Positions 5,850 to 9,455 of a stretch of DNA of 9,455 bases are shown piece by piece. The notes below the pieces were generated by a model. The model had not been told where the DNA came from. It was given only the letters and a program-made list of their open reading frames with translations, and did not search any database. Positions within the stretch are counted from its first letter, which is position 1; each line of letters opens with the position of its first letter. The DNA comes from Tectiglobus sp039183375 (GTDB taxonomy: Bacteria > Pseudomonadota > Alphaproteobacteria > Rhizobiales > Hyphomicrobiaceae), in NCBI GenBank assembly GCA_039183375.1, contig JBCDBQ010000255.1, positions 1-9,455 on the forward strand, given 5' to 3'. The translations under genes and the position numbers were made by a program.

Positions 5850-6482
5850 ATGAAACTTTTATCCCGCCGTGCCTTCCTCGTTGGACTTGCCAGTATCGGA
5901 GGCGGTCTTGCCTTTGGGTACGTCACGACACCGAAGCCACCCGAAGGTGAGGGCCGCGCAATCCTCTGCCCCTTCCTTGCGATGAACCCGCCGGACACAA
6001 CGAATGTTTGGACGTTTGCGCGGGGGTGTGCGGATAACGGGCAGGCATATTCAATGGCAATGATCGTGGCGACGATGGTCACCTATTCCCAAAAGGGTCT
6101 ACTGGCCGTCCTGCGCCATGAAGCGCCTAACATCTATCGCCTCGATCAGGTGCCGGGCATCTCGCATGATGACCTTTATCAGAACTTCATTCCTGAATTG
6201 CGAGAGATGGCCGAAATGCGAGCGCGTGACGGCCTGATCACTCTGCAGGATTTGGTTGAGATGAAGGAATGGGTCGCCGAACAGGTTGGGGTCACACCCG
6301 GAGAGGCCAGCCAAACTGAAACGGCTCTGCTCTTTGTCAGATCAGGTGGGGATCTGGAGGCATGGACCGTTGAATTGGAAGATGTATTCCGATTGCTGAA
6401 CGGCCAAAGGCCCGAGGCTGATGCAGTGGTAACCCCGGGCAAGCTCAACCAAGCGATGGACCAAGCAAGTTGGCGCGCTTAG
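5850..6482 (+). CDS. Tat-signal protein of uncertain family, possible heme-thiolate peroxidase relative
   Basis: The 210-residue product starts with a near-ideal twin-arginine leader: SRRAFL at residues 5-10, then a hydrophobic segment to about 23. I do not recognise the mature domain with certainty. It has only two cysteines, Cys40 and Cys60. Cys40 sits in ILCPFLAMN; a later ISHDDLY (104-110) and a C-terminal TETALLF...VELEDVFRLLNGQRP (157-188) follow. This order loosely recalls the chloroperoxidase/peroxygenase family (Cys-Pro heme ligand, Glu-His-Asp acid-base site, late Glu and aromatic segment), but the Glu of EHD is Ser here and the match is weak. Export together with an SDR partner suggests an oxidative step in the periplasm. 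The gene ends exactly where an apparent ccmE fragment ends on the other strand. Confidence 0.8.
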   Translation: MKLLSRRAFLVGLASIGGGLAFGYVTTPKPPEGEGRAILCPFLAMNPPDTTNVWTFARGCADNGQAYSMAMIVATMVTYSQKGLLAVLRHEAPNIYRLDQVPGISHDDLYQNFIPELREMAEMRARDGLITLQDLVEMKEWVAEQVGVTPGEASQTETALLFVRSGGDLEAWTVELEDVFRLLNGQRPEADAVVTPGKLNQAMDQASWRA

Positions 6483-6571
6483 CCGATCAAGGCGGTCGCA
6501 CCCGCCAAGGAAACCATCGTGATGGCGACCACGTGGATGCGGCGTCGCTTCTTCAGGCTTCTAAATGGCAT
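6479..6571 (-). pseudogene. ccmE: Apparent 5' fragment of ccmE (cytochrome c maturation heme chaperone)
   Basis: A 30-codon minus-strand frame with ATG at 6571 and AGGGGA about 9 bases upstream encodes MPFRSLKKRRRI, then a hydrophobic segment ending ATALIG and a TAA. The basic SLKKRRRI cluster followed by a single membrane helix ending in ALIG is how alphaproteobacterial CcmE proteins begin. CcmE is a membrane-anchored periplasmic heme chaperone of about 150 residues; its soluble heme-binding domain and histidine are missing here. The frame stops at the point where the Tat-protein gene's 3' end begins, as expected if recombination cut the gene. The start and ribosome-binding site are intact, so a short membrane peptide could still be made. 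Alternatively it is an unrelated small membrane protein. It lies 23 bases after the HemJ/CopD-like gene. Confidence 0.5.
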
Positions 6572-6594
6572 GGGCTAGTTCCCCTTTCGATCCA

Positions 6595-6990
6595 TCACGG
6601 CTTTGTCGTCACCAGCAGAACGATGAGAGTAAGAACGGCAAGGCCAATGGGCAGGAACATCTTGCCCTGAGGCTCAACCTCGCCCGGCTTTTCCCAAGCT
6701 GCCTTTCGCAAGCGCCCGACAAGCGCGCCGTGCAAACCTGACAAAACGAGGACAAGGAGGATCTTCCCACCGAGCCAGGCCGATGTGAACCATCCGCCCT
6801 GCACGCCCAAAAGGATTCCAAAAGCGAGAGCCGCAATCATCGCGGGGGTCGTGACCGCGCGATCGTAGGCCTTCAGGGGTCTCAGGAACCCGTCTACCGG
6901 ATACCGCAGCGCCAACCCGACGACGGCCATACCGCCGATCCAAACAAAGAGCGACACCAGATGTGCCGCCTTGGTCAGTTCATAGAGCAT
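6595..6990 (-). CDS. HemJ/CopD-like four-helix integral membrane protein
   Basis: The 131-residue protein has about four membrane helices (roughly 5-28, 48-66, 75-93 and 112-128). His10 in the first helix (AAHLVSLFVWIGG), Lys76 (LGGKILLVLVLSGLHG) and His87 lie where the UPF0093/HemJ family has conserved His and Lys residues, and the ending IVLLVTTKP also fits. HemJ is a heme-containing protoporphyrinogen IX oxidase; CopD-family relatives are linked to copper handling. Family usual length is about 140-150, so this one is slightly short. The start at 6990 has a strong GGAGGA; a longer frame reaching 7122 would overlap the upstream gene and lacks family similarity. It is the last intact gene of the operon, 1 base after the DUF3817 gene. 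Whether it is a true HemJ or a distant relative is open. Confidence 0.75.
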   Translation of the reverse strand: MLYELTKAAHLVSLFVWIGGMAVVGLALRYPVDGFLRPLKAYDRAVTTPAMIAALAFGILLGVQGGWFTSAWLGGKILLVLVLSGLHGALVGRLRKAAWEKPGEVEPQGKMFLPIGLAVLTLIVLLVTTKP

Positions 6991-6991
6991 C

Positions 6992-7276
6992 TTACGTGTC
7001 CTCCGACTGGCGTCGCAGCCATCGTTCGTTGATGAAGCCTGCGCCCGGAATGAACGCACCAACGAACAAACGCCCTGCCCCAAGCGCATTGATGATGCCT
7101 TCTGCCCAGGATCGGATGACAATCCAACAGAAGACCATAAACGCGAGCCCGTGGATCGGCCCCATGATCGAGGTTGCAGGCTCTACGCCCGCCCAGTACT
7201 TCAGGGGCATTGCCGCGCCAAAGAGCAGGATCAATGTCCAGGCTTCGAGAAGTGCAGCGCGTCTCAGTCCGATCAT
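6992..7276 (-). CDS. DUF3817-type small integral membrane protein
   Basis: The 94-residue protein has about three hydrophobic helices (8-27, 40-57, 62-80). The AMPLKYWAG turn (22-30) and MGPIHGLAFMVF (38-49) are the hallmarks of DUF3817 proteins. Function is not known for this family. The start codon overlaps the stop of the upstream DJ-1/PfpI gene as ATGA, and there is no separate ribosome-binding site, so translation is probably coupled. One base separates it from the HemJ/CopD-like gene. Co-occurrence with another small membrane protein hints that the two act together in the membrane. Confidence 0.82.
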   Translation of the reverse strand: MIGLRRAALLEAWTLILLFGAAMPLKYWAGVEPATSIMGPIHGLAFMVFCWIVIRSWAEGIINALGAGRLFVGAFIPGAGFINERWLRRQSEDT

Positions 7277-7989
7277 ACAGGAGCGCTCATGCCACGCTTA
7301 CGCTTCGCGGTTTCGATCCCGGCCTTGTTCAGACCGTCGCCCATGCCCTGTTGGATCATCGCGACGAGTTCCGGCCCGGCCTTTTCGGGGCTTCCCGTAT
7401 CGAAGGGCGGCGCCGGGTCGTACTCCATGGCCAGTTGGGTCATCTTCGCGACCATCTCACCGCGCAATTCCGCCAGAAGCGTGAGTCCAAAGTCGATACC
7501 GGCCGTGACGCCACCGCCCGTCATACGGTTCCTGTCATGGACAACACGGGCGTGTTCGGCCTGAACGCCAAGTGACTCCAGGACATCGTAAACCGCCCAA
7601 TGGGTTGCGGCCCGGTAGCCGTCGAGCAATCCGGCCATGCCCAAAAGGAGCGCACCGGAACATACGGACGTCACGTACTTGGCGGACACACCTGCTTGCG
7701 CCAGAAAGTCAATGACCTCGTCATCCCCCATCATCTCGGTCGCTGTGTAGCCACCGGGAACGAACAGGACGTCCAGCTGACCCGGCACCTCGGCAAATGT
7801 ATGTGACGGATTGCTCGACAAGCCGCTATCCGTTTTCACGGGATCGAGGGACTTCCAGATCAGAAAAGTCTCGGAATGAGAACCGAGAACGGCTTGCGGG
7901 CCCGTGAGATCGAGCATCGTCATGCCAGGGTAGCAAAGCATGCCGACTTTCAGCGGAACAGGTGTGGCTTGGGGAATAGATGTCTCCAT
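7273..7989 (-). CDS. DJ-1/PfpI-family protein, isonitrile hydratase-like
   Basis: The 238-residue class I glutamine amidotransferase-like protein has the nucleophile Cys110 in TSVCSGALLLGMAGLL. Other hallmarks are LDLTGPQAVL (26-35), GYRAATHW (124-131), MTGGGVTAGIDF (156-167) and the late MEYDPAPPFDTGSP (188-201). These track closely the pattern I know from Pseudomonas isonitrile hydratase (InhA), which hydrates R-NC to N-formamides. Many relatives are uncharacterised, so the substrate is an inference. The start at 7989 is chosen for its TGGAGA ribosome-binding site; in-frame upstream starts at 8022 and 8085 would overlap the exporter gene. It follows the exporter by 22 bases and overlaps the next gene by 4. 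The C-terminal tail (TAKRKRG) is unusually basic. Confidence 0.88.
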   Translation of the reverse strand: METSIPQATPVPLKVGMLCYPGMTMLDLTGPQAVLGSHSETFLIWKSLDPVKTDSGLSSNPSHTFAEVPGQLDVLFVPGGYTATEMMGDDEVIDFLAQAGVSAKYVTSVCSGALLLGMAGLLDGYRAATHWAVYDVLESLGVQAEHARVVHDRNRMTGGGVTAGIDFGLTLLAELRGEMVAKMTQLAMEYDPAPPFDTGSPEKAGPELVAMIQQGMGDGLNKAGIETAKRKRGMSAPV

Positions 7990-8011
7990 GATTGTCTCCA
8001 GTCGATGGGTT

Positions 8012-9208
8012 TCAATGTCCATGCGTGACGGCGTTGGTGAGAGAGCGAAGCGTCGGCAAGGCAACGCAGAACGTGAGCACGGCACAAGCGGCGATCGCCG
8101 CGATCATCGGCAAGGCGGTGCCGTCGAATAACAGGCCCGAAAGGGCGACCATCATACCACCTGTGAGCATCTGGAGCGTTCCGCCTAGCGATGACGCCAA
8201 ACCTGCGATTTGCCCGTGCGGATCAAGCGCCATGACCATGGTGGTTGGAATGACGAGACCAAGGCAGGCATTGGCGAGAAAGAGACCCGCGATGATGATG
8301 GGCAACGTTCCCCAACCCGCCGCAGTTGCCGCCAGGAGCATCAAGGTCGCGGCGGCAAAACCTGCTACCGCAAAACGGATCACCGGAACGGGTCCGAGCC
8401 GCGCCCCCAGCGGGGCTGCCAGTTGCGAGGCCGCAAAGAACCCCAGTGCATTGACGGCGAAGGCAAGGCTGAAGCCCGTGGGGCTTAGACCAAACTGGCC
8501 GCTATAGACGAACGATGCGCTGGCGATGAACACCATGAAGCTGCCAAATCCAAAACCGCCGATGAGTGTCAGCCCCATGAAAACGGGATCGCGCAGCAAG
8601 AACAGCGCATCTTTCAAGAGCTGCCGTAAGTTGATCGGGGATCTGTTTTGTCGATCCAGCGTCTCTGGCAGCAAGGTCGCCGTCACGCCCAGGCTCGCGG
8701 CGGCAGCCAATGCGAGCGCCCAAAAGATCAGGCTCCAGGGACCAAAAGCCATCAATCCGCTTCCCACCAAGGGCGCGATCATTGGAGATACGGATACGAC
8801 GAGCATCACCAGCGCCATCAGGCGCATGGCGTCTGGCCCGGTGTATAGGTCACGGATGACAGCGCGTGGCACAATCAACAAAACGGCGCCACCGAGGCCT
8901 TGCAGCATCCGATAGGCCATCAAACCTTCGACTGTCTGGGCAAGCGCACACCCAACGGATGCAGCAGCAAAGAGAGCCAGGCCGACAAAGAGCGGCAATT
9001 TGCGACCCGCCTGATCAGACCATGGTCCATAGACCAGCTGAGCCAGTCCAAAGCCCACGAAATACGCAATCAGTGTGCCCTGCACCGCTGCGGGATCGAC
9101 GAACAGGTCGGACGCGATCGCGGGCATCGCCGGCAAATACATGTCGATGGCGAAGGGTCCCACCGCCGACAAAAGGCCAAGGATCACAGCGAGACGCAGC
9201 ATTGGCAT
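8012..9208 (-). CDS. Bcr/CflA-type MFS multidrug efflux transporter
   Basis: The 398-residue protein fits a 12-helix major facilitator drug/proton antiporter of the inner membrane. The N-terminus (AVGPFAIDMYLPAMPAIASD) is characteristic of the Bcr/CflA branch, which includes bicyclomycin, florfenicol and sulfonamide exporters. Loop 2-3 has motif A (GPWSDQAGRK, 61-70), and helix 5 has the antiporter-type VSPMIAPLVGSGL. Length is typical. The start at 9208 is chosen because AGAGGTG lies about 8 bases upstream; in-frame starts at 9238 and 9286 lack this and lie in the leader. It is the first gene of a four-gene operon and is divergent from a TetR-family gene, the usual layout for a drug-inducible exporter. 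The exported compound is unknown. Confidence 0.93.
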   Translation of the reverse strand: MPMLRLAVILGLLSAVGPFAIDMYLPAMPAIASDLFVDPAAVQGTLIAYFVGFGLAQLVYGPWSDQAGRKLPLFVGLALFAAASVGCALAQTVEGLMAYRMLQGLGGAVLLIVPRAVIRDLYTGPDAMRLMALVMLVVSVSPMIAPLVGSGLMAFGPWSLIFWALALAAAASLGVTATLLPETLDRQNRSPINLRQLLKDALFLLRDPVFMGLTLIGGFGFGSFMVFIASASFVYSGQFGLSPTGFSLAFAVNALGFFAASQLAAPLGARLGPVPVIRFAVAGFAAATLMLLAATAAGWGTLPIIIAGLFLANACLGLVIPTTMVMALDPHGQIAGLASSLGGTLQMLTGGMMVALSGLLFDGTALPMIAAIAACAVLTFCVALPTLRSLTNAVTHGH

Positions 9209-9292
9209 GGCGATAGACACCTCTAACCCGGCATTCATCGACCGGCCGTCGACAAAGGCGCGTAAGACTCGGATCAATGTAAACACTCGTTT

Positions 9293-9321
9293 TCTTTACT
9301 GCGGCGCGAAAAGAATGTAAA
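9293..9321 (-). promoter_or_regulatory. Candidate promoter of exporter operon (TTTACA-N17-TAAAGA)
   Basis: On the minus strand TTTACA (9321-9316) and TAAAGA (9298-9293) are 17 bases apart. The -35 matches five of six consensus bases; the -10 is weak at three of six. The start would be near 9286, giving a leader of about 78 bases before the exporter ATG. The -35 lies inside the right-hand operator and the -10 inside or next to the left-hand one. Confidence 0.4.
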
Positions 9322-9323
9322 CA
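9295..9323 (+). promoter_or_regulatory. Candidate tetR promoter (TTTACT-N17-TAAACA)
   Basis: TTTACT (9295-9300) and TAAACA (9318-9323) are 17 bases apart on the plus strand. Both hexamers are only partial matches to consensus. The expected start, about 9330, is within a few bases of the tetR ATG at 9333, which has no ribosome-binding site, so the transcript may be leaderless. Confidence 0.35.
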
Positions 9324-9332
9324 GTCGTCCAC

Positions 9333-9455
9333 ATGCAAGTTGACGAACACGGACAGAAAACCGCAGGCCACGTGAAGGACCGCCCCGCGACGGAGGCGCG
9401 CATTCTTGAAGCGGCACGCAAGGTTTTTGCAGAACGCGGGTACGATGCCGCAGGA
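9333..9455 (+). CDS. TetR-family regulator, N-terminal part, cut by right edge
   Basis: Forty-one codons are present before the window ends. The peptide includes RPATEARILEAARKVFAERG, which is the typical helix 1 of the TetR DNA-binding domain, followed by YDAAG at the start of helix 2. The helix-turn-helix itself lies beyond the edge. The ATG at 9333 gives a 13-residue lead before a possible GTG start at 9372 (Met-KDRPATEARIL), which would be an equally normal TetR N-terminus; GCAGG before that GTG is a weak ribosome-binding site. The gene is divergent from the exporter operon and probably represses it through the twin repeats between them. Confidence 0.85.
   Translation, partial: MQVDEHGQKTAGHVKDRPATEARILEAARKVFAERGYDAAG

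Larger units (their letters stand above)
9278..9333. promoter_or_regulatory. Twin operator-like repeats between exporter operon and tetR
   Basis: The 15-base sequence AATGTAAACACTCGT (9276-9290) recurs at 9314-9328 with one change. Each copy extends into an 18-bp imperfect palindrome of the form TGTAAAC-N4-GTTTACA: 9278-9295 and 9316-9333, with 5 of 7 half-site positions symmetric in each. This is the usual size and shape of a TetR operator. The two sites are 38 bases apart. They overlap promoter-like elements on both strands, so one repressor could shut off both directions. The right-hand site reaches the tetR start codon. Confidence 0.6.

Noticed and set aside
6470..6670. 66-codon plus-strand ORF across the gap between the convergent genes
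   Set aside because: It begins inside the Tat-protein gene with no ribosome-binding site and runs antisense into the HemJ/CopD-like gene; the minus-strand ccmE-like frame explains the region better.
6963..7484. 173-codon plus-strand ORF opposite the DJ-1/PfpI and DUF3817 genes
   Set aside because: It is an antisense open frame in GC-rich DNA; the minus-strand proteins have clear family motifs.

Overview
The window looks like accessory sequence from an alphaproteobacterium, probably of the Roseobacter/Rhodobacteraceae type. This is inferred from moderately high GC, twin-arginine leaders, SDR/LysR/TetR-rich content, and a 30-codon fragment resembling the N-terminus of CcmE. No rRNA, tRNA, CRISPR array or complete insertion sequence was seen. 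Neighbouring genes are packed into small operons, each with a divergent regulator.

Left end (1-1437): the start of a leftward ORF runs off the left edge. It is followed by a compact but catalytically complete tyrosine recombinase (291-923) with a hairpin just after its stop. About 500 bp without a convincing gene follows. Next are two regulator/dehydrogenase modules. Module 1 (1438-4117) is a leftward LysR gene divergent from two rightward short-chain dehydrogenases (SDRs), the second carrying a twin-arginine (Tat) signal. Module 2 (4321-6482) is a leftward TetR gene divergent from a third SDR and a Tat-signal protein of uncertain family. That protein has a Cys-Pro motif and a weak, unproven resemblance to heme-thiolate peroxidases. 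The 200-bp gap between the modules (4118-4320) holds a perfect 11-bp stem hairpin and a larger nested palindrome (4194-4273) whose loop is C/A-rich, G-rich on the other strand.

Right block (6479-9455): a compact leftward operon encodes a Bcr/CflA-type drug exporter, a DJ-1/PfpI protein closely resembling isonitrile hydratase, a DUF3817 membrane protein and a HemJ/CopD-like four-helix membrane protein. It is divergent from a TetR gene cut off by the right edge. The shared intergenic region has two near-identical 15-bp direct repeats that extend into imperfect palindromes over overlapping promoter-like elements. At the far end of this operon is the apparent ccmE fragment (6479-6571), which stops where the Tat-protein gene begins. 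This suggests a DNA junction near 6480.

Functional reading (inference): the first two modules look like inducible oxidoreductase units acting on small organic compounds. The last looks like an inducible detoxification unit (export plus hydratase) with a possible heme connection. Two regulator genes (lysR and the right-edge tetR) lack a Shine-Dalgarno sequence and have promoter-like elements placed so that transcription would begin at or within a few bases of the start codon, so both may be leaderless.
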